A DNA stretch of 64,000 bases from Deltaproteobacteria bacterium (GCA_009668975.1 SBEG01000012.1:42691-106690); one strand, 5' to 3'. Shown: positions 16,693 through 26,387, numbered from the stretch's first letter. Program-made: numbers and translations. The notes: a model not told the origin generated them from the sequence alone.

Positions 16693-16822
16693 CATTAATA
16701 TGATTAATTGTCCCCGTAATAAGTGGCTTCTGACCGAAGTTTATTGTGCCTGCGCGCCGAAGCGATGCAGCGCGATAGAGGGGCCTCTAGCGTAGCGAGC
16801 GAGAGGAAGGATTCCGATTTTG

Positions 16823-16850
16823 TTGACAAATATATTTATTTCTATAAGAT
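16823..16850 (+). promoter_or_regulatory. sigma-70-type promoter of leuB
   Basis: A perfect TTGACA -35 box at 16823-16828 is followed, after 16 bases, by TAAGAT at 16845-16850; the overlapping TATAAG at 16843 is an alternative -10. The leuB start codon lies 47 bases downstream, behind an AAGGAGAG ribosome site. Confidence 0.6.
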
Positions 16851-16897
16851 AACGAGTTCACTGATGCATTGAACATGAGTAGAAAAAGGAGAGCGGA

Positions 16898-17950
16898 ATG
16901 TACAAAATAGCCGTGATCGGTGGGGACGGAACCGGCCCCGAGGTCGTTCGTGAAGGTCTGAAGGTTCTGGATGCGGTCAACAGCAAGTACGGGATCAAGA
17001 TGGAGTATACGCCGTTTGATTTCGGTGGAGAGCGCTATCTGCGTACCGGCGAGGTGCTGCCGGAGTCGGCGGTTTCCGACCTGCGTCAGTTTGACTCCAT
17101 CTTCCTTGGCGCCATTGGCCATCCTGATGTAAAGCCCGGAATCCTCGAGAAGGGGATTCTGCTGAAGCTTCGCTTTGAGCTGGATCAGTACATCAACCTG
17201 CGCCCTGTTAAGCTCTACCCGAACGTGGAAACCCCGCTGAAAGATAAGAAACCTGAAGATATCGATTTCGTGGTGGTTCGTGAGAACAGTGAGGGACTTT
17301 ATACCGGTACCGGCGGTGTGCTGAAAAAGGGTACTCCGGATGAGGTTGCCATCCAGACCTCCATCAATACCCGTAAGGGTGTCGAGCGCTGTCTCCGCTA
17401 TGCCTTTGAATATACCCGCAAGCGCAACAAGAACAAGACTTTGACCCTCTGCGGCAAAACCAACGTCCTTACTTTTGCCTTTGATCTCTGGGAGCGTACC
17501 TTCCATGAACTTGGCGACAAAGATTATGCCGATATCAAACGTGAATACGCCCACGTTGATGCGACCACCATGTGGATGGTGAAAAATCCCGAGTGGTTCG
17601 ACGTAATTGTGACCGATAACATGTTTGGTGACATCATTACCGACCTCGGCGCCATGGTTCAGGGCGGTATGGGCATCGCTTCCGGCGGTAATATCAATCC
17701 GGAAGGTGTTTCCATGTTCGAGCCGATCGGCGGCAGCGCACCGAAGTATACCGGCAAGAACGTGATCAACCCGATGGCGGCAATCGGCGCCGCTCAGATG
17801 ATGCTCGACATTCTTGGTGAAGAGAAGGCCGCGAAAGACGTCGAGACCGCCATGGTCAGCGTTATGCAGCAGATGAAGAGCATGAGCGCCGGCAAGATGG
17901 GCTACTCGACAACCGAGATCGGCGATATGGTTGCCAAGGCTGTCAGTTAA
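16898..17950 (+). CDS. leuB: 3-isopropylmalate dehydrogenase family protein (short, actinobacterial-like form)
   Basis: 350 residues, ATG behind AAAAGGAGAG. Beta-decarboxylating dehydrogenase motifs are present: the N-terminal [14 protein letters not shown], the substrate-binding [29 protein letters not shown], the catalytic lysine/aspartate region [10 protein letters not shown], and the metal-binding [18 protein letters not shown]. It oxidatively decarboxylates 3-isopropylmalate in leucine synthesis, in the cytoplasm. The sequence type (LLGAIG-like LGAIGHPD, short insert regions) resembles mycobacterial LeuB more than the ~360-residue proteobacterial form. Its place before asd and truA matches the leuB locus of Geobacter-type genomes. 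Isocitrate, homoisocitrate or tartrate dehydrogenase are alternatives within the family. Confidence 0.77.
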   Translation: MYKIAVIGGDGTGPEVVREGLKVLDAVNSKYGIKMEYTPFDFGGERYLRTGEVLPESAVSDLRQFDSIFLGAIGHPDVKPGILEKGILLKLRFELDQYINLRPVKLYPNVETPLKDKKPEDIDFVVVRENSEGLYTGTGGVLKKGTPDEVAIQTSINTRKGVERCLRYAFEYTRKRNKNKTLTLCGKTNVLTFAFDLWERTFHELGDKDYADIKREYAHVDATTMWMVKNPEWFDVIVTDNMFGDIITDLGAMVQGGMGIASGGNINPEGVSMFEPIGGSAPKYTGKNVINPMAAIGAAQMMLDILGEEKAAKDVETAMVSVMQQMKSMSAGKMGYSTTEIGDMVAKAVS

Positions 17951-18054
17951 CGGATAAAATTAAATTTTGATAAAATAGAGACCGTGGCTGATAGTGCTTC
18001 TTTCTCCTTTGCAATGCCGCTCAGGAAGGAAGCCACAGGTCGATTACGTAAGAA

Positions 18055-18091
18055 AAAGGGGGGCGGTATTCTACAGCCCCCCTTTCTTTTT
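18055..18091 (+). terminator. Rho-independent terminator after leuB
   Basis: A ten-base-pair stem AAAGGGGGGC / GCCCCCCTTT with an 11-base loop is followed by CTTTTT. It lies about 105 bases after the leuB stop and immediately before the asd promoter. Confidence 0.85.
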
Positions 18092-18093
18092 AG

Positions 18094-18123
18094 TTGACAA
18101 GAGTCGTTTACTGTCAATAAAAT
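18094..18123 (+). promoter_or_regulatory. promoter of asd
   Basis: TTGACA at 18094-18099 and TAAAAT at 18118-18123 are separated by 18 bases. They start directly after the upstream terminator's T-run, and the asd start codon follows 59 bases later. Confidence 0.65.
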
Positions 18124-18181
18124 TGTTAAATTTTCCGGCCGTCCGAACTTGGGCCGCCCTAGAGAGGAGACTGGCAAGACA

Positions 18182-19207
18182 ATGGCAAAAAAACTGTGGA
18201 ATGTCGCCATAGCCGGTGCCACTGGCGCCGTTGGCAATCAAATGATTGAGTGTCTTGAAGAGAGGAACTTTCCGATCGGAAAGATCAAATTCCTGGCAAG
18301 TGAGCGGAGTATCGGGAAGGTTCTGGAGTATAAGGGTAAACCGGTCCAGGTTGAACTTTTGGACCACGATGCCTTTGAGGGGATTGACATTGCCCTGTTC
18401 TCGGCCGGCGGCGGCAGATCGCTGGAGTTCTGTCCTTCCGCGGCGCGATCCGGAGCCGTTTGCATCGATAACTCAAGCGCCTGGCGGATGGACCCGGATG
18501 TGCCTCTTGTGGTGCCTGAGGTGAATCCCCACGCCATCGCCGGATATACGAAAAAGGGCATCATCGCAAACCCGAACTGTTCCACAATCCAGATGGTTGT
18601 GGCGCTCAAGCCGCTCCATGATTATGCTACTATCAAGCGGCTGGTCGTCTCCACCTACCAGGCGGTGTCCGGAACCGGCAAGAAGGCCATTGATGAACTT
18701 CGGGTACAGACCGGTGAGATGCTGAATGGGCGACCCGTGGAGGCGAAGGTCTATCCCCACCGGATTGCTTTCAACTGCCTGCCCCAGATTGATTCCTTCG
18801 AGCCGAACGGCTATACCAAGGAAGAGATGAAGATGGTCAACGAGACGGTGAAGATCATGGAGTCGCCTATCCGGGTGACGGCCACTACGGTGCGCGTACC
18901 GGTATTTTTTGGTCATTCCGAGTCGTTGAATATTGAAACGGAGAAAAAGATCACCGTTGCCAAGGCTTTTGAGCTTCTGAAAAATGCGCCCGGCTGCAAG
19001 TTGGTGGATGACGTAGCCAAGGGTGTCTACCCGATGCCGATTGATGCTGCCGGTCAGGACCTGACATTTGTCGGCAGGATTCGCGAGGACGAGTCGATCG
19101 ATAACGGCCTGAATCTCTGGGTTGTTGCCGATAATATCCGTAAGGGAGCCGCAACCAATGCGGTGCAGATCGCCGAGATACTGATCAGGGATCACCTGAA
19201 GGGGTAA
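18182..19207 (+). CDS. asd: aspartate-semialdehyde dehydrogenase
   Basis: 341 residues. ATG 18182 is chosen because GAGAGGAG precedes it and the NADP-binding start (WNVAIAGATGAVGNQM) follows at once; the frame is open further upstream. It reduces aspartyl phosphate to aspartate semialdehyde, the branch point to lysine/diaminopimelate, threonine and methionine. The active-site cysteine is C133 in NPNCSTIQM, followed by QAVSGTGKKAIDEL. The length is typical for the family. It has its own promoter and is followed by a terminator-like hairpin before truA. Confidence 0.95.
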   Translation: MAKKLWNVAIAGATGAVGNQMIECLEERNFPIGKIKFLASERSIGKVLEYKGKPVQVELLDHDAFEGIDIALFSAGGGRSLEFCPSAARSGAVCIDNSSAWRMDPDVPLVVPEVNPHAIAGYTKKGIIANPNCSTIQMVVALKPLHDYATIKRLVVSTYQAVSGTGKKAIDELRVQTGEMLNGRPVEAKVYPHRIAFNCLPQIDSFEPNGYTKEEMKMVNETVKIMESPIRVTATTVRVPVFFGHSESLNIETEKKITVAKAFELLKNAPGCKLVDDVAKGVYPMPIDAAGQDLTFVGRIREDESIDNGLNLWVVADNIRKGAATNAVQIAEILIRDHLKG

Positions 19208-19244
19208 TCTCCGATAGATTCGGACAAGAGGTTTCAGCAGGACT

Positions 19245-19273
19245 GAGACGCCCTTCCGGGCGTCTCGCTGTTT
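19245..19273 (+). terminator. hairpin between asd and truA, probable terminator
   Basis: GAGACGCCC pairs with GGGCGTCTC over nine bases around a TTCC loop (19245-19266), followed by GCTGTTT. It sits just in front of the truA start codon, so it may attenuate asd transcription into truA or mask truA translation initiation. The T-run is imperfect. Confidence 0.6.
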
Positions 19274-19275
19274 CT

Positions 19276-20010
19276 ATGAGAACAATCAAGCTCACCATTG
19301 AATATGACGGAACGCAGTATGCCGGTTGGCAGATTCAGCCCAACGGTCTGGCCGTGCAGGAGGTGCTGGAGAAGGCCCTCTCCGGACTGCTGGAGGAAAA
19401 GGTCCGTGTTTTTTCTTCGGGACGAACCGATGCCGGTGTGCACGCCCGGGGGATGGTGGCGGCTTTCCAGACGGAGCGAACCATTCCGGTCAAGGCCTTC
19501 CGTGAGGGGCTGAATTCGCTGTTGCCGCCCGATATTGCCATCCGCGAGGCAGTCGAGGTACCGCCCGGGTTCAATCCGCGCCGCGATGCGGTTGCCAAGA
19601 TTTATCGGTATACTATTTACAATTCACCGCGACGTTCACCACTGAATCGCTATTATGTCTGGCGCGTCGGCGAGACGCTGGATCTTGCTGTCATGCAGCG
19701 TGCCGCGGCTCTTTTTGTCGGTGAAAAGGATTTTGCCGCTTTCCGGGCCTCGAACTGCGCGGCAAAGACTACCGTGCGCCGGATCTATTCTCTGGACATT
19801 TTCCGGCGAGACGATATGATTGTTTTCGACGTGCGGGGCTCGGGGTTTCTGAAGAATATGGTGCGGATCATGGTGGGGACCCTCGTTGAAGTCGGCCGGG
19901 GGTCCATGGATATGCACGAGATTGAAAGTTTGTTTCAGGAGCTGGATCGGCGAAAAGCAGGCATTACCGCGCCACCGCAGGGTTTGTGTCTGGTTGAAGT
20001 CTTTTATTGA
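19276..20010 (+). CDS. truA: tRNA pseudouridine(38-40) synthase
   Basis: 244 residues from ATG 19276. TruA converts uridines 38-40 in the anticodon stem-loop of tRNAs to pseudouridine. Family landmarks are the N-terminal LTIEYDGTQYAGWQIQPN, the catalytic aspartate in SSGRTDAGVHA (near residue 52), the KIYRYTIYN strand and the C-terminal FLKNMVRIMVGTL. Length is normal. No ribosome site is visible, because the start lies just nine bases after a stable hairpin; translation may therefore be weak or structure-controlled. It sits between asd and rplM, as in related genomes. Confidence 0.95.
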   Translation: MRTIKLTIEYDGTQYAGWQIQPNGLAVQEVLEKALSGLLEEKVRVFSSGRTDAGVHARGMVAAFQTERTIPVKAFREGLNSLLPPDIAIREAVEVPPGFNPRRDAVAKIYRYTIYNSPRRSPLNRYYVWRVGETLDLAVMQRAAALFVGEKDFAAFRASNCAAKTTVRRIYSLDIFRRDDMIVFDVRGSGFLKNMVRIMVGTLVEVGRGSMDMHEIESLFQELDRRKAGITAPPQGLCLVEVFY

Positions 20011-20033
20011 TAACAAGGCCGGGATATTTTTGC

Positions 20034-20062
20034 TTGACAAGCGGCAGAGTATCGATTAATTT
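20034..20062 (+). promoter_or_regulatory. promoter of rplM-rpsI
   Basis: TTGACA at 20034-20039, a 17-base spacer and TAATTT at 20057-20062. The rplM start codon is 54 bases downstream. Confidence 0.6.
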
Positions 20063-20116
20063 ACCAGCTTTCAGTACGTCGCTGATTTTATTTCTTCATC
20101 TAGCTGTGAGGTTTCA

Positions 20117-20539
20117 ATGAAAACGCAAGTACCCCGTTCTAAAGATATAACCAGGGATTGGTTTCTGGTCGATGTGGAAAATCAGGTCCTTGGCAGGGTC
20201 GCAACCCAGATCGCTACTGTGCTGCGTGGCAAGAACAAGCCCACCTACACTCCCAGCGTCGATACCGGTGATTTTGTGGTCGTGATAAACGCCGCAAAAA
20301 TCGCCCTGACCGGCAACAAGCTCGCTGACAAGACCTACTACAGCCATTCCGGATTTCCCGGTGGGATCAAAGGCATTACTGCCGGCAAGCTTCTGGAAAA
20401 GAAGTCGGAAGATCTTATCCGGAAAGCGGTCAAGGGCATGCTTCCCAAAAACAAATTGGCAAGTCTGATGCTGAAGAAGCTGAAGATTTATGCCGGTTCG
20501 GCTCACCCCCACGAAGCTCAGCAACCGAAAGCTCTGTAG
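20117..20539 (+). CDS. rplM: 50S ribosomal protein L13
   Basis: 140 residues. L13 is an early-assembly protein of the large subunit that binds 23S rRNA. The sequence shows the family core: [18 protein letters not shown], then [20 protein letters not shown], then [13 protein letters not shown] and the C-terminal MLPKNKL. Its own promoter lies upstream, and rpsI follows after 41 bases, the usual two-gene operon. Confidence 0.97.
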   Translation: MKTQVPRSKDITRDWFLVDVENQVLGRVATQIATVLRGKNKPTYTPSVDTGDFVVVINAAKIALTGNKLADKTYYSHSGFPGGIKGITAGKLLEKKSEDLIRKAVKGMLPKNKLASLMLKKLKIYAGSAHPHEAQQPKAL

Positions 20540-20580
20540 GGTAATACAAATTTCATTACGATAGTACCAGGAGAAGATAC

Positions 20581-20973
20581 ATGGCAGGAACACGCTTCTA
20601 CGGCACCGGGAGAAGAAAATCATCCATCGCCAGAGTCTGGCTTAAGCCGGGCAGTGGCCTAATTACTGTGAACGATAAGAGCCTTGATGACTATTTCGGT
20701 CGGGAAACCTCGAAAATGGTGGTCAAGCAGCCTTTGGAATTCACTGAAAACGCCGACAAGTTCGACATCTACGTGACCGTCAAGGGCGGTGGAGACAGCG
20801 GTCAGGCCGGTGCCATCAAGCACGGGATCACCAAGGCTCTCCTGGAAGTTGACGGCGCTCTCCGTGGTGTCTTGAAGAAGGCCGGTTTTATTACCCGTGA
20901 TTCGCGCGTCAAAGAGCGTAAGAAGTACGGTAAGAAAGCTGCCCGCGCAAGCTTCCAGTTCTCCAAGCGTTAA
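20581..20973 (+). CDS. rpsI: 30S ribosomal protein S9
   Basis: 130 residues, ATG behind CAGGAGAAG. S9 lies in the head of the small subunit, and its basic C-terminal tail reaches the P-site tRNA. Visible are the start [15 protein letters not shown], the [15 protein letters not shown] segment, and the end [17 protein letters not shown], which retains the conserved terminal lysine-arginine. It is co-transcribed with rplM and followed by a terminator. Confidence 0.97.
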   Translation: MAGTRFYGTGRRKSSIARVWLKPGSGLITVNDKSLDDYFGRETSKMVVKQPLEFTENADKFDIYVTVKGGGDSGQAGAIKHGITKALLEVDGALRGVLKKAGFITRDSRVKERKKYGKKAARASFQFSKR

Positions 20974-21004
20974 GATTTTATTCTGTTGTCATTTGTTTCA
21001 GAGG

Positions 21005-21032
21005 GGGGAATCCATACGGGTTTCCCCTTTTC
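21005..21032 (+). terminator. terminator of rplM-rpsI
   Basis: GGGGAA pairs with TTCCCC around an 11-base loop and is followed by TTTTCTG, 32 bases after the rpsI stop. The stem is short but GC-rich. Confidence 0.6.
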
Positions 21033-21119
21033 TGCGTCCACAAACAGTTTATTCCCTGACGATGTCAGTGGGATGGCTCGATCCTCATACCAACTTTTCT
21101 TTCCCAAAGGAGATCTCGC

Positions 21120-22157
21120 ATGCTAAAGGTTGCGGTTGTTGGTGCTAGCGGCTATACCGGTGTTGAACTACTGAGGATTCTCTCCGGTCACCCTGAAGTT
21201 GCGGTTACCTGTGTCACTTCCGAGAGAAGTGCCGGTAAGACGGTTGGCGAGATTTTTCCGTCGGTTCGGGATCGTTACACCCAGGTACTTGAAAAACTCG
21301 AACCGATTCGGGTCTGTGAAAAGGCCGATTTCATTTTTACCGCGTTGCCGCATCAGGCTGCAATGCTGGTAGTGCCGGCCTTTTTGGAGATGGGCAAGAA
21401 AGTTGTTGATCTGTCCGCGGACTACCGCTTTCATGACCCCTCACTCTATGAGGCGTGGTATGAACCCCATATGAACCCCGATGTCCTGGCCAAGGCGGTG
21501 TACGGACTTCCCGAACTGCACCGTCAGGCAATCTCCGAATCGGATCTGGTCGGGAACCCGGGTTGTTATCCCACCAGCATCATCCTCGGGCTCGCTCCCT
21601 TGCTGCAAAAGGGCCTGCTCGATCTTTCCAGCATCATTGCCGACTCCAAGTCTGCCGTCAGCGGTGCCGGTAGAGGCGCGAAGGTTGATACGCTGTTTTG
21701 TGAGGTGAACGAAGGTTTCAAGGCCTATGGAATCGCCTCTCACCGTCATACCCCGGAAATTGAGCAGGAGCTATCCCTGCTTGCCGGGCAGCAGGTAACC
21801 ATCTCCTTTACTCCGCATCTGGTCCCGATGGACCGCGGCATTCTCTCGACGATCTATGCTTCCCTGACGAAAGACCATTCGGTTGAGCAGCTGCTTTCGT
21901 TCTACCGGGAGTTCTATCGCAATGAAGGGTTCGTCAGGGTGTTGCCCGAAGGCGTGTATCCGTCAACTCTGCATGTGCGGGGCTCCAATTTCTGCGACAT
22001 CGGCTTGACGGTTGATAAACGAACCGGCCGAGTGATTGTGGTATCCGCTATCGATAATCTGGTCAAGGGTGCTTCGGGGCAAGCGGTGCAGAATATGAAT
22101 ATTTTGAACGGCTTTCCCGAAAATCTCGGCCTTGACGCGTTGCCATTGTTTCCCTGA
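21120..22157 (+). CDS. argC: N-acetyl-gamma-glutamyl-phosphate reductase
   Basis: 345 residues, ATG behind AAAGGAGAT. ArgC makes N-acetylglutamate semialdehyde in arginine synthesis, using NADPH. The cofactor motif [16 protein letters not shown] opens the protein, and the nucleophilic cysteine is C149 in [10 protein letters not shown]. The C-terminal half has [11 protein letters not shown] with the catalytic histidine and the [10 protein letters not shown] segment. It overlaps the following radical SAM gene by one base, so the two are probably co-translated. Confidence 0.96.
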   Translation: MLKVAVVGASGYTGVELLRILSGHPEVAVTCVTSERSAGKTVGEIFPSVRDRYTQVLEKLEPIRVCEKADFIFTALPHQAAMLVVPAFLEMGKKVVDLSADYRFHDPSLYEAWYEPHMNPDVLAKAVYGLPELHRQAISESDLVGNPGCYPTSIILGLAPLLQKGLLDLSSIIADSKSAVSGAGRGAKVDTLFCEVNEGFKAYGIASHRHTPEIEQELSLLAGQQVTISFTPHLVPMDRGILSTIYASLTKDHSVEQLLSFYREFYRNEGFVRVLPEGVYPSTLHVRGSNFCDIGLTVDKRTGRVIVVSAIDNLVKGASGQAVQNMNILNGFPENLGLDALPLFP

Positions 22158-23977
22158 TGCCCTTTCTCCCCATTACCCGTGAGGAAGCCTGTCAGCTTGG
22201 CTGGCCGGAATTGGACATCATTTTTGTCAGTGGTGATGCCTATATCGACCATCCCTCTTTTGGCATTCCTCTGCTTGCCCGACTTCTCGAATCCCGCGGC
22301 TTTCGGGTCGGGATTATTCCGCAACCGGACTGGCGGACGAAAGAATCCTTTATGGTTCTGGGACGGCCGAAACTCTTTTTCGCCGTGTCGGCAGGGGCGA
22401 TGGATTCGATGGTTGCGCATTATACACCGGCCAGGAAACTTCGTCGCGATGATGCCTATACCCCGGGGAATCGTCATGGCGCCCGGCCCAATCGGGCAGC
22501 CATAGTCTACACCAGTCGTCTGAAAGAGGCTTTCAAGGACGTGCCGGTGGTTCTCGGGGGCATTGAGGCGAGTCTTCGACGTTTTGCGCACTATGACTAC
22601 TGGGAAGATCGCGTGCGTCGCTCTATTTTGTTCGATGCCAAGGCCGACCTCCTGGTGTACGGGATGGGCGAGCATCCTCTTCTCGAGATTGCCGAAGGAT
22701 TTCGCCGCGGCGAGGCTCTCGCCGGTCTGCACCAGGTCAGGGGCACAGCCTGGATCGGCGACATCAATCGACTTGCCGCCATTTCCGGCACTGTCTGCGA
22801 ACTTCCTTCCTGGGAAGACGTATCCGGGGATAAACGTGCGTTTGTGCAGGCTTTCCGATTGACCGAACAACAGATGAATTCGCACAACGGTTCAGTGGTT
22901 GTGCAAAAACATGGTGACCGGTACCTGATCTGTAACGCCCCGGCACTCGCACTTTCACCGCAGGAACTGGATGAGGTCTATGCCCTGCCTTTTGAAAAAG
23001 CACCCCATCCGTCGTATAAGGAGCCGATTCCCGCCTATGAGCAGATCCGTGCATCAATAACGACGCACCGTGGCTGTTTGGGCGGTTGCGCATTTTGCGC
23101 AATAACCCATCATCAGGGCAAGGTGGTGCAGTCTCGTAGTGAAGCTTCGATTCTGCAGGAAGTCGGAAAGCTTGCATCATACCCGTGGTTTAAGGGCACT
23201 GTTACCGACCTTGGCGGGCCTACGGCCAATATGTATGGCGCCGGATGTTGCGATGAAAATGCGCTGCGGAAGTGCCAGAGGCCCAGTTGTATTTATCCGG
23301 CCCTTTGCAAAAATCTGCGCTTGGCGGACCGTGAGTCTGCAAGCCTCTTGAAAAAGGCGCGAAACGTTCCCGGTGTCAAGCACGTTGCCGTTGCTTCCGG
23401 CGTACGCTTTGATCTGTTTTCCCGTCAGCCGGAATATTTGCGGGAACTTTTGTCTCATCATGTGGGAGGACTGCTGAAGGTTGCTCCCGAACATCTCGTC
23501 GATACCGTGACCAAGCAGATGCGCAAGCCGGGACGGGAAGTTTTTGAGCGTTTTCTGGCGCATTTTCGTACGGAGATTGCCCGGCTCGGCAAGCGATATG
23601 CCGTTGTCCCTTATCTGATGTCGGGACATCCCGGTTGCACCCTGAATGACATGGTTGATGCTGCCGTGATTTTAAAGCGACTGGGCTTGAAGGTGGAGCA
23701 GGTTCAGGATTTTACCCCGACTCCCGGGACTCTTTCTACCTGTATCTACCATACCGGTCTCGACCCGTACTCCGGCAAAAATGTCTATGTCGCCAAAAGT
23801 GACCGCGAGAAAAGCCTGCAGAAGTCACTTTTGCTCTACCACCTACCGCAAGAGCGCGCAGCTATCTTGAAGGCATTGGAGGCAGCCGGGCGTAAATCGG
23901 TTGCTCAGGAGTTATTGCCTCGATGTGTAGGTGAACGGGTGGCAGTTGCGAAGGGCAGAGTCGCGCGACGCAAATAA
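22157..23977 (+). CDS. ygiQ: YgiQ-family radical SAM protein (UPF0313)
   Basis: 606 residues; the start overlaps the argC stop (TGATG). The N-terminal ~280 residues form the domain specific to YgiQ (start [19 protein letters not shown], then [20 protein letters not shown]). The radical SAM cluster is [10 protein letters not shown] with C307, C311 and C314. Later motifs [20 protein letters not shown] and [11 protein letters not shown] complete the family pattern. The biochemical function is unknown despite wide conservation. Coupling to argC recurs in related genomes as far as I recall. Family assignment is very secure. Confidence 0.93.
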   Translation: MPFLPITREEACQLGWPELDIIFVSGDAYIDHPSFGIPLLARLLESRGFRVGIIPQPDWRTKESFMVLGRPKLFFAVSAGAMDSMVAHYTPARKLRRDDAYTPGNRHGARPNRAAIVYTSRLKEAFKDVPVVLGGIEASLRRFAHYDYWEDRVRRSILFDAKADLLVYGMGEHPLLEIAEGFRRGEALAGLHQVRGTAWIGDINRLAAISGTVCELPSWEDVSGDKRAFVQAFRLTEQQMNSHNGSVVVQKHGDRYLICNAPALALSPQELDEVYALPFEKAPHPSYKEPIPAYEQIRASITTHRGCLGGCAFCAITHHQGKVVQSRSEASILQEVGKLASYPWFKGTVTDLGGPTANMYGAGCCDENALRKCQRPSCIYPALCKNLRLADRESASLLKKARNVPGVKHVAVASGVRFDLFSRQPEYLRELLSHHVGGLLKVAPEHLVDTVTKQMRKPGREVFERFLAHFRTEIARLGKRYAVVPYLMSGHPGCTLNDMVDAAVILKRLGLKVEQVQDFTPTPGTLSTCIYHTGLDPYSGKNVYVAKSDREKSLQKSLLLYHLPQERAAILKALEAAGRKSVAQELLPRCVGERVAVAKGRVARRK

Positions 23978-24025
23978 CGCGTCAAGAAGATCTTTTCGGA
24001 TAACAGATTTTGTGAGAAAAAAATC

Positions 24026-24054
24026 TTGACAAGGAATGTAAAGGGAGATATAAG
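24026..24054 (+). promoter_or_regulatory. promoter of the tRNA-tuf operon
   Basis: TTGACA at 24026-24031 and TATAAG at 24049-24054 with the ideal 17-base spacing. The first tRNA gene starts 59 bases downstream. The region just after the -10 box (GGAGTATCTTCG) has no obvious stringent discriminator. Confidence 0.75.
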
Positions 24055-24112
24055 GAGTATCTTCGTTTCAGCGAAGAACCGTATTGGCAAGTTCTGAAGA
24101 TGCTTATAGCTT

Positions 24113-24188
24113 GCTGGCGTAGCTCAACTGGCAGAGCAGCTGACTTGTAATCAGCAGGTTGCGGGTTCGAGTCCCATCGCCAGCTCCA
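24113..24188 (+). tRNA. tRNA-Thr (TGT)
   Basis: 76 bases including an encoded CCA. The acceptor stem GCTGGCG pairs with CGCCAGC; the D arm AGCTCAACTGGCAGAGCA, the anticodon stem-loop with TGT at 24146-24148, and the TTCGAGT T-loop are all present. It is the first of a four-tRNA cluster ahead of tuf. Confidence 0.97.
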
Positions 24189-24213
24189 TATGATAGTAGT
24201 GCTGATCTTCCCT

Positions 24214-24299
24214 GGAGGGATTCCCGAGTGGCCAAAGGGAACAGACTGTAAATCTGTCGTCGGACGACTTCGGAGGTTCGAATCCTCCTCCCTCCACCA
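24214..24299 (+). tRNA. tRNA-Tyr (GTA)
   Basis: 86 bases with encoded CCA. The acceptor stem GGAGGGA pairs with TCCCTCC. The anticodon loop carries GTA within ACTGTAAAT, and a long variable arm (GTCGGACGACTTC) marks a class II tRNA, as expected for bacterial tyrosine tRNA. Confidence 0.97.
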
Positions 24300-24406
24300 T
24301 AACAACTGCAGAAGAAGTCCGAAGGCGTTGCTTGCAGGAGACGACAGTCGCATGCACTGGAAGTAATGAAGGTCGGTTTTCTTCAAAAATCTTCATAGCA
24401 GATTTA

Positions 24407-24483
24407 GCGGGAGTAGCTCAGTTGGCTAGAGCGTCAGCCTTCCAAGCTGAGGGTCGCGGGTTCGAGTCCCGTTTCCCGCTCCA
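24407..24483 (+). tRNA. tRNA-Gly (TCC)
   Basis: 77 bases with encoded CCA. The acceptor stem GCGGGAG faces TTCCCGC with one T-G pair. The anticodon loop CTTCCAA gives TCC, and GGTTCGAGTCC forms the T arm. The 107-base gap to the preceding tRNA-Tyr shows no other gene. Confidence 0.97.
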
Positions 24484-24491
24484 TTTTGTGT

Positions 24492-24567
<76 letters not shown>

Positions 24568-24631
24568 TTTTTTCCGAAACACTCATCTGAATACAACCAA
24601 AAATAGCGAACAGTATCAAAGGTTCTGACGC

Positions 24632-25818
24632 AGGAGGGATACCAAGATGGCGAAGGCGAAATTTGAGAGGACAAAGCCGCACGTAAACATAGGAACGATC
24701 GGTCACGTTGACCATGGTAAGACAACGCTGACGGCTGCGATAACGAAGGTATTGGCAACGAAGGGTGGGGCAGAGTTCAAATCGTTCGACCAGATCGACA
24801 ATGCCCCGGAAGAGCGTGAGCGTGGTATTACGATTGCGACAGCACACGTGGAGTACCAGACGGAAAACCGTCACTATGCCCACGTCGACTGTCCGGGCCA
24901 TGCCGACTACGTCAAGAACATGATCACCGGTGCAGCGCAGATGGACGGTGCGATCCTGGTTGTCTCTGCGGCTGATGGCCCGATGCCCCAGACCCGCGAG
25001 CACATTCTGCTTGCCCGTCAGGTTGGTGTTCCCTACATCGTTGTGTTCCTGAACAAGGCTGACATGGTGGATGACGAAGAACTCCTCGAGTTGGTTGAGT
25101 TGGAAATCCGCGAGCTGCTTTCCGCCTATGATTTCCCCGGCGACGATGTGCCCATCATCAAAGGTTCTGCGCTGAAGGCCCTCGAGGGTGATACCGGCGA
25201 GCTGGGTGAGCAAGCGATCTTCAAGCTGATGGATGCGGTTGACAGCTACATTCCCGAGCCGGAGCGTGCCATTGACAAGCCGTTCATCATGCCGGTGGAA
25301 GACGTTTTCTCCATTTCCGGCCGTGGTACGGTCGCAACCGGCCGTGTTGAGCGTGGTATCGTCAAGGTTGGTGAAGAGGTTGAGATCGTCGGTATCCGTC
25401 CGACCCAGAAGACCACGGTAACCGGTGTTGAGATGTTCCGCAAGCTGCTGGATGAAGGACGAGCCGGTGACAACATCGGAGCCCTGCTGCGTGGTGTGAA
25501 GCGTGAAGAGATCGAGCGCGGACAGGTATTGTCAAAGCCCGGTTCCATTACCCCGCACACGAAGTTCAAGGCCGAAGCCTACATTCTGACCAAAGAAGAA
25601 GGTGGACGTCACACCCCGTTTTTCAACGGCTATCGTCCGCAGTTCTACTTCAGGACAACAGATGTGACCGGGATTGTTGACCTGCCTGCCGGCACCGAGA
25701 TGGTAATGCCTGGCGACAACGTGGCGGTAACGGTTAACCTGATTACCCCGATCGCCATGGACGAAGGTCTCCGTTTTGCAATTCGCGAAGGCGGCCGTAC
25801 GGTCGGCGCCGGTGTCGT
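24632..25818 (+). repeat. long direct repeat, copy 1 (tuf1)
   Basis: From the AGGAGGG ribosome site to 19 bases before the stop codon this segment appears identical to 40983-42169 (1,187 bases). Flanks diverge immediately on both sides: C against G before it, and G against C after it. Confidence 0.93.
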
Positions 25819-25837
25819 GAGTTCAATTATCGAGTAA
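24647..25837 (+). CDS. tuf: elongation factor Tu, copy 1
   Basis: 396 residues, ATG behind AGGAGGG. EF-Tu delivers aminoacyl-tRNA to the ribosome as a ternary complex with GTP. The P-loop is GHVDHGKT (residues 18-25), followed by the [12 protein letters not shown] effector/switch region, DCPGHADY and the guanine-specifying NKADMVD. Domains 2 and 3 end in [11 protein letters not shown]. The protein is identical to the second copy at 40998. Here tuf follows four tRNA genes, the classical tufB arrangement, and precedes rpmG and tRNA-Trp. The last codons differ silently from copy 2. Confidence 0.98.
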   Translation: MAKAKFERTKPHVNIGTIGHVDHGKTTLTAAITKVLATKGGAEFKSFDQIDNAPEERERGITIATAHVEYQTENRHYAHVDCPGHADYVKNMITGAAQMDGAILVVSAADGPMPQTREHILLARQVGVPYIVVFLNKADMVDDEELLELVELEIRELLSAYDFPGDDVPIIKGSALKALEGDTGELGEQAIFKLMDAVDSYIPEPERAIDKPFIMPVEDVFSISGRGTVATGRVERGIVKVGEEVEIVGIRPTQKTTVTGVEMFRKLLDEGRAGDNIGALLRGVKREEIERGQVLSKPGSITPHTKFKAEAYILTKEEGGRHTPFFNGYRPQFYFRTTDVTGIVDLPAGTEMVMPGDNVAVTVNLITPIAMDEGLRFAIREGGRTVGAGVVSSIIE

Positions 25838-25845
25838 TGGTTATC

Positions 25846-25876
25846 AGCAGGAGGCATTGTGCCTCCTGCTGCTTTA
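25846..25876 (+). terminator. strong hairpin between tuf1 and rpmG
   Basis: AGCAGGAGGCA pairs with TGCCTCCTGCT over 11 bases around a TTG loop, nine bases after the tuf stop. It is followed only by GCTTTAG, so it may be a partial terminator or a processing/stability hairpin rather than a full stop before rpmG. Confidence 0.5.
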
Positions 25877-25894
25877 GCTAAAAGGAATACACAC

Positions 25895-26044
25895 ATGAGA
25901 GATATAATTACCCTTGGTTGTACTGAGTGTAAGCAGCGAAACTATACGACAACAAAAAACAAGAAAAATACTCCGGGTAAGCTGGAATTGAAAAAATATT
26001 GCCGCTTCTGTCGTAAGCACACTCCCCATAAGGAAACAAAGTAG
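25895..26044 (+). CDS. rpmG: 50S ribosomal protein L33, zinc-binding form
   Basis: 49 residues. ATG 25895 follows AAAGGA; the frame is open upstream without a credible start. L33 sits near the E site of the large subunit. Cysteines C9, C12, C36 and C39 form the two CxxC pairs of the zinc-binding (C+) type. The end, [11 protein letters not shown], is typical. It lies between tuf1 and tRNA-Trp. Confidence 0.95.
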   Translation: MRDIITLGCTECKQRNYTTTKNKKNTPGKLELKKYCRFCRKHTPHKETK

Positions 26045-26086
26045 CACTGTGTCGCTGATATTTGCTGCACGGTTTTACTTGTATGC

Positions 26087-26163
26087 AGGCCAGTAGCTCT
26101 AACGGCTAGAGCACCGGTCTCCAAAACCGGGTGTTGTGGGTTCGAATCCCTCCTGGCCTGCCA
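26087..26163 (+). tRNA. tRNA-Trp (CCA)
   Basis: 77 bases with encoded CCA tail. The acceptor stem AGGCCAG pairs with CTGGCCT. The anticodon stem CCGGT/ACCGG encloses CTCCAAA, giving the anticodon CCA at 26121-26123. The T-stem seems to hold one T-T mismatch. The tRNA-Trp-secE-nusG order is standard. Confidence 0.96.
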
Positions 26164-26201
26164 TTTTCTTCTTAGACTACGATTACCGTAAGGGGTTGCA
26201 C

Positions 26202-26387
26202 GTGTTAGCCAAGACAAAAAGTTTCCTTGATGAGGTGAAGGCAGAACTGCACAGGGTAACATGGCCTACCAGGAAAGAAACGATATCCACCACCTGGGTA
26301 GTCGTCTTCATTGTTCTTCTGATAGCATTTTATCTTGGGTTTTGTGATGTGATTCTTGCGAGAGTAATGAAAGTCATTTTGAGCTAA
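26202..26387 (+). CDS. secE: preprotein translocase subunit SecE
   Basis: 61 residues from GTG 26202, preceded by AAGGGG; upstream in-frame codons run into tRNA-Trp and are not credible starts. SecE clamps SecY in the translocation channel. The amphipathic KSFLDEVKAELHRVTWPTRKE segment is the conserved cytoplasmic helix. It is followed by one transmembrane helix (TWVVVFIVLLIAFYLGFCDV). This is the short single-span form of most bacteria. It is 10 bases upstream of nusG. Confidence 0.94.
   Translation: MLAKTKSFLDEVKAELHRVTWPTRKETISTTWVVVFIVLLIAFYLGFCDVILARVMKVILS

Larger units (their letters stand above)
16180..16897. other. 718-base intergenic region with degraded toxin gene and palindromic element
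   Basis: This is the longest gene-poor stretch of the window. It separates the GC-rich polysaccharide cluster from the conserved leuB-asd region. It contains a perfect 12-base palindrome AGGCGTACGCCT at 16333-16344, a minus-strand MazF-like remnant (16344-16586), a 53-base double palindrome (16640-16692) and the leuB promoter (16823-16850). Bases 16180-16330 and 16693-16820 show no recognisable coding sequence. Confidence 0.8.

Noticed and set aside
23982..24386. Open frame across the tRNA cluster (minus strand)
   Set aside because: It runs through tRNA-Thr and tRNA-Tyr, whose cloverleaf structures explain the sequence.
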